Source of the DNA: CAWEWH01 sp963812775
GTDB lineage: Bacteria; Pseudomonadota; Alphaproteobacteria; Rhizobiales; Beijerinckiaceae
DNA length: 64,000 bases
Reading direction: 5' to 3'
Assembly (NCBI GenBank): GCA_963812775.1
Contig: CAWEWH010000009.1
Span: forward strand, 62,001-126,000
The stretch's first letter is position 1; each line of letters begins with the position of its first letter. Shown here piece after piece: positions 27,100 through 36,949 of the stretch. Made by a program: the position numbers and the translations under genes. The notes under the pieces are model-generated. The model did no database searches and was not told the DNA's origin. It saw nothing but the letters and a program-made list of their open reading frames with translations.

Positions 27100-28032
27100 C
27101 TATTTCTTCCTCTTGCGTATCGGATTGTTGATCGGCGCCAGCGACAGGATGTATTCGGCGATCGCCTCACGGTCGGCTTGCGACAGCTGCTTGGTGTTCT
27201 GCACCACCTCGCCCATGGTCGAGCCGACGGAGTCGAATTCCGGCGTGAAGCCGGTGGTGAGAAGCTCGACGAGATCGCCCTTCGTCCAGTTGCCGATGCC
27301 GGTCTGCTTGTCGGGCGTGATGTTGGGGATGACGCCCTTGCCTTCCGGGTCGGGGCCGCCGGCAAAGCGCTTGCCCGAGACGATGCCGCCCATGAAATTG
27401 CGGGTGCTATGGCACTCGGCGCAATGCGCCATACCTTCGACCAGATAGGCACCGCGATTCCACGACGCGCTCTTGCTGGGATCAGGCGTGAACGGCTTGC
27501 CGTCCAGGAACAGGAGCTTCCAGCCGCCGAGCGAACGGCGGATGTTGAAGGGGAACGGCACGGCGTGGTCGCGCACCTTGCCCTCGACCTGCGGCAGCGT
27601 CTTGAGATAGCCGAACAGGTCGCGCACGTCCGCCGCCGCAAGCCGCTGGTAGGCCGAGTACGGAAAGGCGGGGAAGTAATGTGTCCCCTGCGGCGAGACG
27701 CCGGCCCGCATGGCGCGCAGGAACTGCTGCGGCGTCCATTGGCCGATGCCGTCGCGCGGATGCGGCGAGATGTTGGGCGCATAGAAAGTGCCGAACGGCG
27801 ACCCGAGCCCGAGGCCGCCGCCAAGCCGCGTCTTGTCGGGCTGTTTGGGAACGGCGTGGCAGGATTCGCAGCCGCCCGCCGTGAACACGATCTTGCCGTT
27901 GGCGAGATTGGGCTCGCCCGCCGGGATCGGCTCGGTGCCGGCGCTCTGCATGATCGACGGGCTGGTGACGATGAAGAACACCGCAAGGCCCACGATGGCG
28001 AGCAGGACGAGCACGACGAGAAGCCGCTTCAT
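27100..28032 (-). CDS. Membrane-anchored dihaem c-type cytochrome
   Basis: 310 residues. An uncleaved N-terminal anchor (KRLLVVLVLLAIVGLAVFFI) is followed by two cytochrome c domains with haem motifs CESCH (about residue 55) and CAECH (about residue 203). Axial methionine candidates lie in the AMRAGVSPQGTHYFPAFPY and ELLTTGFTPEFDSVGSTMGE regions, the layout of thiosulfate- or alcohol-dehydrogenase-type cytochrome subunits. No dehydrogenase subunit flanks it directly. Periplasmic electron transfer is the likely role. A hairpin terminator of the upstream cytochrome c556 gene ends just before its start. Confidence 0.85.
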   Translation of the reverse strand: MKRLLVVLVLLAIVGLAVFFIVTSPSIMQSAGTEPIPAGEPNLANGKIVFTAGGCESCHAVPKQPDKTRLGGGLGLGSPFGTFYAPNISPHPRDGIGQWTPQQFLRAMRAGVSPQGTHYFPAFPYSAYQRLAAADVRDLFGYLKTLPQVEGKVRDHAVPFPFNIRRSLGGWKLLFLDGKPFTPDPSKSASWNRGAYLVEGMAHCAECHSTRNFMGGIVSGKRFAGGPDPEGKGVIPNITPDKQTGIGNWTKGDLVELLTTGFTPEFDSVGSTMGEVVQNTKQLSQADREAIAEYILSLAPINNPIRKRKK

Positions 28033-28049
28033 GGCGAGAAATCCCCGGG

Positions 28050-28080
28050 AATCGAAAAGGGCGAACCGAGGTTCGCCCTT
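28050..28080 (-). terminator. Rho-independent terminator of the cytochrome c556 gene
   Basis: On the minus strand AAGGGCGAAC pairs with GTTCGCCCTT around a 4-base loop and runs into TTTTCG. It follows the cytochrome c556 stop and lies upstream of the dihaem cytochrome start. Confidence 0.6.
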
Positions 28081-28116
28081 CCATCATGCAATGTCTTGAA
28101 GCCTGGCGCGAGGGCC

Positions 28117-28159
28117 GCATGATCCCGAACGACGCGCGCGGTTTCGGATGGGATCATGC
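28117..28159. repeat. 44-bp palindrome family, diverged copy
   Basis: Keeps the ends GCATGATCCCGAA and GGATCATGC with a changed centre. Lies between the cytochrome c556 stop and its terminator. Confidence 0.6.
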
Positions 28160-28219
28160 GCCAATCGAGAATCATCGAGCGCGATCCGTTGCGATGGAAA
28201 CGGATCGTGCCCGAGCGCC

Positions 28220-28655
28220 CTACGTCGGCTTGCGGAACGTGGTGTGGCAGGACTGGCAGTTCTGCGCCACCGGGCCGAACGCCGCCCTGAACGAATTGAG
28301 ATCCTTGGTGCTGGCCGCAGCAGCCTTGGAGTTCGGCCGCGAACTTGTCGAAGGCCGCCTTGAACGCCGCCGAGTTGGTCCAGACCTTCTCGTTGGCCGT
28401 CGTTTCGCCGCCCGTCTTGGAATTGTCCGGGTAGAGGGCCGGCATCTTGGCGGCCGCCGTCTGGAAGCCCGCGAAGATCTCTTGCGCCTTGGCGAGATCG
28501 AAGGGCACGTCGCCCTTGAGCATTTGCGACGCTGTCCGCGCGGCGCCACCGTTGGCCTTCATGATGGCACGGCGCTCGGCAATGGGATCGCTTTGGGCGA
28601 CGACGGCGGTGACACCAATCGCGACAGCCACGGTGACGATAACGGGTCGGATCAT
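28220..28655 (-). pseudogene. Cytochrome c556-like class II cytochrome c, frameshifted
   Basis: Periplasmic four-helix cytochrome c prime family, about 145 residues. Signal peptide IVTVAVAIGVTAVVAQSDPI is followed by ERRAIMKANGGAARTASQML and helix 3 (VWTNSAAFKAAFDKFAAEL). The frame shifts near 28328; the next frame reads FRAAFGPVAQNCQSCHTTFR with the C-terminal haem motif CQSCH, and stops at 28220. The haem motif at the extreme C-terminus identifies the class. One extra or missing base is responsible. Likely electron carrier; same strand as the dihaem cytochrome but separated from it by a terminator. Confidence 0.75.
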
Positions 28656-28784
28656 CGGTTCTCCCCTAGGTCTTTGGAACAGTCTTGAGGCGGGTCTTTA
28701 TACGGCCCGGTATCGGTCCGGACACCCCAATCAACACCACAACCTTGGCATTATTCCAACAAAAGATTTCGTCAGAAAAGCAGC

Positions 28785-31088
28785 TTATCCGGCTTGCTTC
28801 AACCGGGCCCCCGTGATGGCGGCATGCAGCCGGGCCGGCGTGACCGGCATGTCCATGTGGGCGATGCCATAGGCCCGGAAAAGCGCGTCGCACACCGCGT
28901 TCATGGCGGCCGGCGTCGAGCCGATGGCGCCCGCCTCCCCCGCCCCCTTCATGCCAAGGATATTGGTCGTGGAGCGGACGTTGCGCGTCTCGAACGTGAA
29001 GGACGGCATGTCGGCCGCCCGCGGCATCTGGTAGTCCATGAACGAGGCCGAGACGAGCTGCCCTTCGCTGTCGAAGACCGTGTGCTCGTGCAGCGCCTGG
29101 CCGATGCCTTGTGCCGCGCCGCCATGCACCTGGCCGGCGAGCAGCAGCGGATTCAAGGTGACGCCGAAATCGTCGACCACCGTGTAGCGGGTGATCGACA
29201 CATTGCCGGTGTCCGGCTCGATCTCGAGCTCGCAGACATGCGTGCCGTTGGGATAGGTGAACTCGGGCGGCGTCCAATCGTCCTTGGCGCTGAGCGTCTC
29301 GGGCGTCGCCTGCGGCAGCGCTGCGATGGCCGCGAAGTCCATCGCCCGGTCGGTGCCGGCGATGCGCACGGCGCCACCGGCGATTTCGAGATCGGCGGCG
29401 CCGGCTTCCAGGGCCTCGGCGGCGAGCGTCTTCAGCTTCTCGGCGAGCGTCTTGGAGGCGCCCGCCACCGAGGCGCCGCCCACCGGAATGGAGCGCGAGC
29501 CGCCGGTGCCGCCGCCCTGCTTGATGATGTCGGTGTCGCCCTGCAACACGCGCACGCGCTCGGGCGGCAGGTCGAGCACCTCCGACACGAGCTGCGCGAA
29601 GGCCGTCTCGTGCCCCTGCCCGGTCGACTGCGTGCCGATGAGCACGGTCGCCGAGCCGTCCTTCTCGATGCGCACCTCGGCCCCTTCGGCGCCGCCGCCG
29701 GCGCACGCCTCGATGTAGGAGGCGAGCCCGATGCCGCGGATGCGGCCGCTTCGCTTCGACTGCTTGAGCCGATCCTTGAAGCCGTCCCAGTCGGCGAGCT
29801 CCATGGCGCGGCGCATATGGCCTTCGAACTCGCCGGTGTCGTAGCAGCGATCGGTCTGCGTCTTGTACGGCATCTTGGCCGGGCTGACGAAGTTCATGAC
29901 CCGCAGCGCCTCGGGCGATTTGCCGAGGCTGCGCGCGATATAGTCGACGAAGCGCTCGAGCACATAGGCGGCTTCCGGCCGGCCGGCGCCGCGATAGGCG
30001 TCGACCGGCGTCGTGTGCGTGTAGTAGCCGCGGATGCGGATGTCGGCGGCCGGGATGTCGTAGACGCCCGTCGACATGCGCGCCCCGACATTGGGGATGA
30101 ACGGCGCGTAGATGGAGAGATAGGCGCCCATGTCGGCCTTGAGGTCGACGCGCAGGCCGAGGAACTTGCCGCGCGCGCTGAGCGCCATTTCGAGCGTCGT
30201 GAGGTTGTCGCGCCCGTGCGTGTCGGCGACGAAATGCTCGGTCCGGTCCGACACCCAGCGCACCGGCCGCTTCAGCTTCTCGGCCGCCACCGCGCACAGC
30301 GGGTATTCGCGATAGATCCAGATCTTGGTGCCGAAGCCGCCGCCCACGTCGGGCGTGACGACGCGCATGCGCTCGGGCGGCACCTTCATGACGAATTGCG
30401 CCGTCACGTCGCGGATGGTGTTGGCCCCCTGGCTGCCGACGGTCAGCGTCCAGCGCTGCGTCCTGTCGTCGTATTCGGCGAGACAGGCGCGCGGCTCCAT
30501 GTAGTTGGCGACGATGCGGTTGTTGACCACCGTGAAGCTGATGCGCTTCTCGGCCTTCTCGAAGGCGCGATCCGTCTTGGCCTTGTCGCCGAGACGCGTG
30601 TCGAACACGACATTCGACTTGACGTCCGGCCACACCAGCGGCGCGTTCGCCTTCTCGGCGCCCACGATGCCGATTGCCGCCGGCAGCGGCTGCCACTCGA
30701 CCGGAAGGGCCTCGACGGCGTCGCGCCCTTGCGCCTCCGTCTCGGCGACGATGAAGGCGATGGCGTCGCCCACATGCCGCGCCGTGTCGCGGGCCAGAAC
30801 CGGGTATTCGGGGATCGGGATTTCGAGGCCGGCGGTGCCGATGCATGGCAGCGGCCCGAGATGGGCGATGTCGGGATGCGTGAGCACGAGCAGCACGCCG
30901 GGCATGGCCCGCACCGCGCCAAGGTCGCCGATCTTGAAGCGGGCATGGGCGTGAGGGCTGCGCACCAGCACGGCGGTGGCGGCGCGCGGCACCACGACGT
31001 CGGCGGTGTAGCGGCCCTGGCCGGTGATCAGGCGCTGATCCTCGACGCGCTTCACCGCCTGGCCGACGCCGAATTTCTGCATGCTCAT
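28785..31088 (-). CDS. Xanthine dehydrogenase/CO dehydrogenase-family molybdenum hydroxylase large subunit
   Basis: 767 residues, the molybdopterin-binding large subunit of a hydroxylase. The N-domain VKRVEDQRLITGQGRYTADV, then VLVRSPHAHARFKIGD is typical. Cofactor-binding motifs include VTPDVGGGFGTKIW, AYRGAGRPEAAYVLERFVD and GQSTGQG-type QSTGQGHETAFAQLVSE, with GAGEAGAIGSTPAAMNA carrying the catalytic Glu near the C-terminus. The active-site loop is AYRGAGR, not AYxCSFR, so it is not a true (form I) CO dehydrogenase. Small Fe-S and FAD subunits are not adjacent, which is unusual; they may be encoded elsewhere. Substrate unknown. Confidence 0.85.
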   Translation of the reverse strand: MSMQKFGVGQAVKRVEDQRLITGQGRYTADVVVPRAATAVLVRSPHAHARFKIGDLGAVRAMPGVLLVLTHPDIAHLGPLPCIGTAGLEIPIPEYPVLARDTARHVGDAIAFIVAETEAQGRDAVEALPVEWQPLPAAIGIVGAEKANAPLVWPDVKSNVVFDTRLGDKAKTDRAFEKAEKRISFTVVNNRIVANYMEPRACLAEYDDRTQRWTLTVGSQGANTIRDVTAQFVMKVPPERMRVVTPDVGGGFGTKIWIYREYPLCAVAAEKLKRPVRWVSDRTEHFVADTHGRDNLTTLEMALSARGKFLGLRVDLKADMGAYLSIYAPFIPNVGARMSTGVYDIPAADIRIRGYYTHTTPVDAYRGAGRPEAAYVLERFVDYIARSLGKSPEALRVMNFVSPAKMPYKTQTDRCYDTGEFEGHMRRAMELADWDGFKDRLKQSKRSGRIRGIGLASYIEACAGGGAEGAEVRIEKDGSATVLIGTQSTGQGHETAFAQLVSEVLDLPPERVRVLQGDTDIIKQGGGTGGSRSIPVGGASVAGASKTLAEKLKTLAAEALEAGAADLEIAGGAVRIAGTDRAMDFAAIAALPQATPETLSAKDDWTPPEFTYPNGTHVCELEIEPDTGNVSITRYTVVDDFGVTLNPLLLAGQVHGGAAQGIGQALHEHTVFDSEGQLVSASFMDYQMPRAADMPSFTFETRNVRSTTNILGMKGAGEAGAIGSTPAAMNAVCDALFRAYGIAHMDMPVTPARLHAAITGARLKQAG

Positions 31089-31101
31089 CGAAGGGGTCCC
31101 C

Positions 31102-34100
31102 TTATTCCGCCGGGGCGGGGGCCGGCCGGCCGCTCCTTCGCCTGCGGCTCAGCCAATCGACGCCGTTGCGGATGGCCACGTAGAAGATCGGCGTCAGGAA
31201 TAGCCCGAAAAACGTCACTCCCAACATGCCGGCAAACACAGCCGTGCCCAGCGCCTGGCGCATCTCTGCGCCGGGACCGGTCGCCACCACCAGCGGCACG
31301 ACGCCGAGGATGAACGCGAAGGCGGTCATCAGGATGGGGCGTAGCCGAGCCGTGCGGCGTGCACGACGGCCGCCACCCGCGCCTTGCCCTCTTCCTCCGC
31401 CTGGCGGGCGAACTCGACGATGAGGATGGCGTTCTTGGACGCAAGCCCAATGAGCACGACGAAGCCGACCTGGGTCAGGATGTTGTTGTCCATGCCGCGC
31501 AGCATGACGCCGATCATGGCCGAGAGAACCGACAGCGGCACGATCAGGATGATGGCCAGCGGCAGCGCCCAGCTCTCATAGAGCGCGGCCAGCACCAGGA
31601 AGACGAACAGCACCGAGAGGGCGAAAATGTACACCGAAGTGTTGCCGGCCGCCCGCTCCTGGAAGGCAAGCTCCGTCCATTCGTAGCCGATGCCGTCCGG
31701 CAGCACGTTCGCGGGCTTGCGCCTCCATGATGTCGAGGCCGGTGCCGGACGACACCGCCTTCTTGGTCTGGCCTTGCACCGGCACGGTGGTGAACATGTT
31801 GAAGCGCTGCACGAGGTCGGGCCCCGCCACGTCCTTGATGGCGACGAGCGAGCCGAGCGGCACGAGCTCGCCCGAGGCGCTGCGCACCTTGAGCCGCAGG
31901 ATGCGCTCGCGGTCGTCGCGGAACGATTCTTCGGCCTGTGCGCGCACCTGGTAGACGCGGCCGAAGGCGTTGAAGTCGTTGACGTAGGCGCCGCCGAGAT
32001 TGACCTGGATGGTGTTGAAGACGTTGGCCAAGGGCACGTTGAGCATGCGCGCCTTGGTGCGATCGATCTCCAGATAGATTTGCGGCGTGTTGACGCCGAA
32101 CGTGGTGAAGACGCGCTCCAGCCTGTCGCGGTTCTCGTCGAAGGAGCGGCTCACCAATTCGCGCGACGAGGCGAGAAGCTGCTGCAGGCCGACGCCCGAG
32201 CGGTCCTGCACCTGCATCTTGAAGCCGCCGGCCGTGCCGAGGCCGCGCACCGGCGGCGGCGGCAAGGCGACGATGTTGGCCTCCCTGATCACCCGCAGCC
32301 GGTCGACGAGGTCGTCGGCGATCACGTCCGAGCTCAATCCCTGTGCGTAGCGTTCGGCGAACGGCTTGAGCGGCGCGAAGATGAGGGCCTGGCTGGTGGC
32401 CGTCGTGAAGGTGGCGCCGGAAAGCCCGATGATCTCCACCGAATCGGCGACGCCGGGGGTCCCCTGGACGATCTTGGAGACGCGCTTCATGACCTCGTCG
32501 GTGCGCGTCAGCGAGGCGCCGTCCGGCAGCTGCACGCTGGCCAGCAGATAGCCCCCATCCTGCGCCGGTATGAAGCCGACCGGCACGCGCTTGCTGATCC
32601 ATGCCGTGGCGTAGCCGAGGCCCGCGAAGACGAGGAGACCGACGGCGATGAGCGCCCGGCGCCGGGTGATGCCGCGCACCGCCGCCGCGTAGCCGCCGGC
32701 CGACTTGTCGAAGCCCCAGTTGAAGCGGTCGCCCAGCCAATGCGCGAAGCGGAACAGGAAGAAGCGCGGCCGTCGGTGCGCGTCGTGCGGCTTGAGCAGC
32801 AGCGCGCACAGCGCTGGCGACAGGGTCAGCGACACGAAGGTCGAGATGATGGTGGAGGCCGCGATGGTCAGCGCGAACTGCCGGTAGAACTGGCCGGTGA
32901 TGCCGGGCACGAAGGCGGTGGGCACGAACACCGCCAGCAGCACCAGCCCGATGGCGATGATGGCGGTGCCCACCTCGTCGATGGTCTTGTGGGCGGCCTC
33001 GCGCGGGCTCATGCCGGCCGCGATGTTGCGCTCGACGTTCTCGACGAACACGATGGCGTCGTCGACCACGACGCCGATGGCCAGCACCAGGCCGAACAGG
33101 GTGAGGTTGTTAAGCGAGAAGCCGAACGCCGCCATGAACGCGAAGGTGCCGATGAGCGAGATCGGGATGGCGACGATGGGGATGAGGGCGGTGCGCCACG
33201 ACTGCAGGAAGACGATGACCACCAGGACCACGAGGAGCAGCGCCTCGAACAGCGTCTTGTACACCGCGTTGGCGGACTGCCGCACGAATTCCGTCGGGTT
33301 GTAGGCGATGCGGTAGTCGATGCCCTTGGGGAAGTCCTGCTTGATCTGCTCCATCTTGGCGATCACGTCGTCGGCCGCCTGCAGCGCGTTGGTGCCAGGC
33401 CGCTGGTAGACGCCGATGCCGATGGCCGGCTTGCCGTTGAGATACGAGTTGAGGTTGTAGTCGCGCGCCGCGAGCTGGATGCTGGCCACGTCGCCGAGCC
33501 GCACCAGCCGCCCTTCCGACGACTTGATGATGATCTCGGAGAATTGCCGCGGGTTGCTGAAGCGTCCCTGCGTCTGCACCACGAGCTGGAAGGCGTTGTC
33601 GGAGGCGGCCGGCGGCGCGCCGAGCGCGCCGCCCGCCACCTGCACGTTCTGCTCCTGCATGGCCGCCACCACGTCGGTGGTGGTGAGCGCGTAGGCCGAC
33701 AGCTTGTCCGGCTGCAGCCACACGCGCAGCGCATATTCGCGCACCCCGAACACGGTGATGTCGCCGACCCCGTCGAGCCGCAGCAGCTGGTCGCGCACCC
33801 GGATCAGCGCGTAGTTGGAGATGTAGATCTGGTCGTAGCTCTCGTCCGGCGACAGCATGTGCACGACGAGCAGCAGGTCCGGCGAACGCTTGCGCGTGGT
33901 GACGCCGAGATTGCGCACCTCGGCCGGCAGCTTCGGCAGGGCCACGGCGACGCGGTTCTGCACGAGCACGTTGGCCTGATCGAGATTGGTGCCGACCTTG
34001 AAGGCGATCTGCAGCGACATGGTGCCGTCGCTCGACGAGTTCGACGTCATGTAGAGCATGTTCTCGACGCCGTTGATCTCCTGCTCGATGACCGTGGCGA

Positions 34101-34287
34101 CGGTGGCCGCGACGGTCTCGGCGTTGGCGCCGGGATAGGTGGCGTTCACCTGGATGGTGGGCGGCACGATCTCCGGATATTGCGCCACCGGCAGGATCAC
34201 GAAGGCGATGCTGCCGACCAGCAGCACGACGATGGACATCACCGATGCGAAGATCGGCCGCTCGACGAAGAAGTGGGCGAATTTCAT
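31102..34287 (-). pseudogene. RND multidrug efflux permease (HAE1 family), frameshifted near the C-terminus
   Basis: Inner-membrane proton-driven pump, about 1060 residues when joined. KFAHFFVERPIFASVMSIVV, LPVAQYPEIVPPTIQVNATY and the helix-4 motif GLVLAIGVVVDDAIVFVENV with its paired aspartates are diagnostic of AcrB-like permeases. The frame changes near 31725, into ERAAGNTSVYIFALSVLFVF, and again near 31345, into TAFAFILGVVPLVVATGPGA, ending SRRRRSGRPAPAPAE. The first 850 residues are intact. The start at 34287 follows the adaptor stop by 5 bases, so the two form one operon. No outer-membrane factor gene follows. Confidence 0.85.
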
Positions 34288-34292
34288 CGCGC

Positions 34293-35450
34293 CTAGCCTC
34301 TCGGTGTCGTCTGCCCGTCGCCGTCGCGCACCAGCGGCAGCTGCTTGATCTCGGGCCGCACCTTGGCGCCGGCCCGCACCCGCTGCAGACCCACCACCAC
34401 GACGGTCTCGTCGCCGTTCAGCCCGCTGCGCACCAGACGGTAGCCGTCGATGCGCGGCCCCGGCCTCACCTCCCGCGATTCCACGCTGTTGTCGTCCTTG
34501 ACGACCCACACCAGCCGCCGGTCCTGGTCGGTGGCGATGGCCTCGTCCGGAAGGAGCACGCCGCGCTGCTTCTCCGAGCCCGGCACCCGCACCGTGCCGA
34601 AGAAGCCGGGGGTCAGGAGCTGGTCGGGATTGGGCACCAGCGCGCGGCCGCGGATCGTTCCGGAGCCTGCGTCGATGCGGTTGTCGAGGAAGTCGAGGGT
34701 CGCCTTGCGGCTCGGCTCCTTCTCGTCGGAGACGCCGACCAGGACCTCGTTGCCGGCGCCCGCCGGGCCGCCGCGGCTCTTGAAGACGCGCTGATAGGCG
34801 AGGAAGGAGCGCTCGTCGATGTCGAAATAGAAGTAGATCGGGTCAAGCGACACGATGGTGGTGAGCAGCGTCGTGTTGGCGTTGACGAGGTTGCCCTCGG
34901 AGATGAGCTTGCGGCCGATGCGGCCACCGATGGGGGCGCGCACCTCCGTCCATTCGAGATTGAGCTTGGCGGTGGCGAGCGCCGCCTTGGCGGCGTCGAG
35001 GTCGGCCTTGGTGGTGTTCGACGCCTGCCGCCGCTGCTCCAACACCTGCTCGGAGACGTTGCCGGTCTTGCTCAGGTTCTGGGCGCGCTCCAGATCGCTC
35101 GCCGCGAAGTTGACGCGCGACTGCGCCGAGATGACGGCAGCCTCCGCCTGGTCGACCGCCGCCGCGTATTGCCGCTTGTCGATGGCGAAGAGCAGGTCGC
35201 CCTTCTTGACGATGGCGCCGTCCCGGAAACCCACCTCTTCGATGAAGCCGTTGACGCGGGCGCGCACCTCGACCACGTCGACGGCGTCGAAGCGGCCGGT
35301 GAAGTCGTCATATTCGGTGACGTCCTTGACCACCGGCTTGGCGACGGTCACGACCGGGGGCTGCGCGGCAGCCGGCGGCTTGGCCGGCTCATTGCAGGCG
35401 CCGAGCGCCAGGGCGAGCCCGCCGACGATCAGGAAACGCGAGTCGAGCAT
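34293..35450 (-). CDS. RND efflux periplasmic adaptor (membrane fusion) lipoprotein
   Basis: 385 residues. A lipoprotein signal ends in LALGACNEPAKPP with the lipid-acceptor cysteine. Core motifs are FDAVDVVEVRARVNGFIEEV (lipoyl half), GDLLFAIDKRQYAAAVDQAE, the alpha-hairpin AAVISAQSRVNFAASDLERA, and WTEVRAPIGGRIGRKLIS with FFGTVRVPGSEKQRGVLLPD in the barrel. It links the RND pump to an outer-membrane channel. The pump gene begins five bases after its stop. No divergent regulator gene is present upstream; a rhodanese gene lies there on the same strand. Confidence 0.9.
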   Translation of the reverse strand: MLDSRFLIVGGLALALGACNEPAKPPAAAQPPVVTVAKPVVKDVTEYDDFTGRFDAVDVVEVRARVNGFIEEVGFRDGAIVKKGDLLFAIDKRQYAAAVDQAEAAVISAQSRVNFAASDLERAQNLSKTGNVSEQVLEQRRQASNTTKADLDAAKAALATAKLNLEWTEVRAPIGGRIGRKLISEGNLVNANTTLLTTIVSLDPIYFYFDIDERSFLAYQRVFKSRGGPAGAGNEVLVGVSDEKEPSRKATLDFLDNRIDAGSGTIRGRALVPNPDQLLTPGFFGTVRVPGSEKQRGVLLPDEAIATDQDRRLVWVVKDDNSVESREVRPGPRIDGYRLVRSGLNGDETVVVVGLQRVRAGAKVRPEIKQLPLVRDGDGQTTPRG

Positions 35451-35523
35451 GGGGGATTCCAAGGCTAAACGCTTACGCCAAGACGCGATTTGGGGCAAAT
35501 CCTGAGCTCTCGCCGTGGCGTGG

Positions 35524-35853
35524 TTAATCGCCCGTGGCGTAGGGCTCGCCGCTTTCCACCCAGTCCTTGAAGCCGCCCTTGTAGTGCTCGCTCACGTCGA
35601 GCCCGGCGGCACGGGCCCGGTTGATGGCGGTGACCGAGCGATTGCCGGAGCGGCAGGAGAAGACCAGGCGTTTGCCCTTGGGGTCCGGCAGGGCGGCGGG
35701 ATCGAAGGTCGAGAGCGGGAACAGCACGGACCCCTCGATATGGCCGGCCTCCCACTCGTTGGGCTCGCGCACGTCGACGAGCAGGATGGAGCCGTCGGCG
35801 AGGCCCTGCTTCACATTTTCGCGGGTCAGATCGACGATGGGCTTAGTGCTCAC
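35524..35853 (-). CDS. Single-domain rhodanese
   Basis: Sulfurtransferase of 109 residues. VDVREPNEWEAGHIEGSVLF and the active-site loop CRSGNRS (Cys nucleophile at about residue 69) are canonical, and GFKDWVESGEPY is the usual C-terminal feature. GTG 35853 is chosen because GGAGG lies eight bases upstream and the family begins about here; no ATG occurs in frame downstream of 35946 before the domain. Persulfide transfer in the cytoplasm is expected. Same strand as the RND operon with 73 bases between. Confidence 0.85.
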   Translation of the reverse strand: MSTKPIVDLTRENVKQGLADGSILLVDVREPNEWEAGHIEGSVLFPLSTFDPAALPDPKGKRLVFSCRSGNRSVTAINRARAAGLDVSEHYKGGFKDWVESGEPYATGD

Positions 35854-35988
35854 GGCTGGCCTCCGGTTCCGGCATGTTCTTAGCGAAGCGGCAAGGCCGC
35901 CGCCAGGGCGCCTCGCGCCGCGCCTTGGGACGCCATGATTGCCCACACACCGCGTATCGGGCAGGCTGCCCGTCGCGGGGGACGAAAC

Positions 35989-36639
35989 ATGTCACAATAC
36001 AAGCTCCATTGCCTTGGCGCCTCCGGCAACTCCTACAAGGTGGCGCTCTATCTGAATTGCGCCGGCCTCGACTGGGAACCGATCGGCGTCGATTTCGGCG
36101 GTGGCCAGACACGCGACGCGGCGTGGCGAGCGGCAACGAACGTCATGGGCGAGGTGCCGGTGCTCGAGATCGATGGCCGGCGCACGTCGCAGTCCGGCGC
36201 CATCCTGATGTGGCTCGCCGAGAGCATCGGCAAGTTCGCTCCCGCCGCTGACCAACGCTTCGAGGCCATCCGCTGGATCCTCTTCGACAATCACAAGTTC
36301 ACCGGCAATTTTGCGGCCCACCGGCTGCACTACTCGCTGACCCCGCAGGCGCCCCACCCTTCCGTCCTGGCTTTCCTCAGAGCGCGGATCGAAGGCGCCT
36401 TCGCGATCGTCGACAAGCACCTCGGCGATCGCGCCTTCATGCTCGGCGACAAGCCGACCATCGTGGATTTCTCGCTGGCAGGTTACCTGTACTATCCCAA
36501 GGAAGAGACCGGCTTCGATCTTGCGGCGAGCTTTCCGGCTATTGATCGCTGGTGCCGCCGCCTTGCCGCGCTGCCGGGCTGGAAGCCGCCCTACGAACTG
36601 ATGCCGGTCGGGGCCTCGATGCCGATCCGCGCGCCATGA
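35989..36639 (+). CDS. Glutathione S-transferase
   Basis: 216 residues. Thioredoxin-fold N-domain YKLHCLGASGNSYKVALYLN, then NVMGEVPVLEIDGRRTSQSG with the cis-Pro (VPVLEI) and the QSGAIL glutathione contact; helical C-domain with YMLGD-like FMLGDKPTIVDFSLAGYLYY. Distinct from the GST at 19663, with different residues throughout the N-domain. ATG 35989 is preferred over 35935 because the fold starts there. Divergent from the rhodanese gene and convergent with the small gene at 36670. Confidence 0.85.
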   Translation: MSQYKLHCLGASGNSYKVALYLNCAGLDWEPIGVDFGGGQTRDAAWRAATNVMGEVPVLEIDGRRTSQSGAILMWLAESIGKFAPAADQRFEAIRWILFDNHKFTGNFAAHRLHYSLTPQAPHPSVLAFLRARIEGAFAIVDKHLGDRAFMLGDKPTIVDFSLAGYLYYPKEETGFDLAASFPAIDRWCRRLAALPGWKPPYELMPVGASMPIRAP

Positions 36640-36669
36640 ATTCCGGTAACGGCACATCTCGCCGCTAGA

Positions 36670-36948
36670 CTACCGCCCACCCGGCCGCTTGCCCTTGCGG
36701 GTTCGGGACGGGGCCTTGGCGCCTCCCCCGCCTTGGCGAGGGGCCGAACCCTGAGACGGATCGTTGGCGGCGGTGCGCCGGGCGCTCTCGCGAAGTGCCT
36801 CGCCAAGAGAGACCGGGCGGCCGTGCTTCTTGAGCAGGTCCGCGAAAGCCTCCTCGGCGAGTTTTTGGAAGTCGCGCCGGCTGTCGCGCCCCAGCATGTC
36901 GAGCGCGAGCCACATTGCGTCGTCGAATTGAACGCGCTTGCCCTTCAC
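36670..36948 (-). CDS. Small basic protein with ribbon-helix-helix-like N-terminus
   Basis: 92 residues. KRVQFDDAMWLALDMLGRDS, then RRDFQKLAEEAFADLLKKHG resembles a ribbon-helix-helix DNA-binding fold of the CopG/Arc kind; the tail is disordered and rich in Arg, Gly and Lys. GTG 36948 has GGAGGTGATC immediately upstream, located inside the last codons of the hydratase gene, so the two are translationally coupled (one base between stop and start). A regulator role is inference; a name cannot be given. Confidence 0.5.
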   Translation of the reverse strand: MKGKRVQFDDAMWLALDMLGRDSRRDFQKLAEEAFADLLKKHGRPVSLGEALRESARRTAANDPSQGSAPRQGGGGAKAPSRTRKGKRPGGR

Positions 36949-36949
36949 C

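Noticed and set aside
28785..31088. Carbon monoxide dehydrogenase (coxL)
   Set aside because: The AYxCSFR active-site loop of form I enzymes is absent, and coxM and coxS are missing.
28794..31313. 839-residue open frame on the plus strand
   Set aside because: It is the antisense shadow of the intact molybdenum hydroxylase gene; it is His/Arg-rich without domains.
31690..34296. 868-residue open frame on the plus strand
   Set aside because: Antisense of the RND pump, whose motifs are clear on the minus strand.
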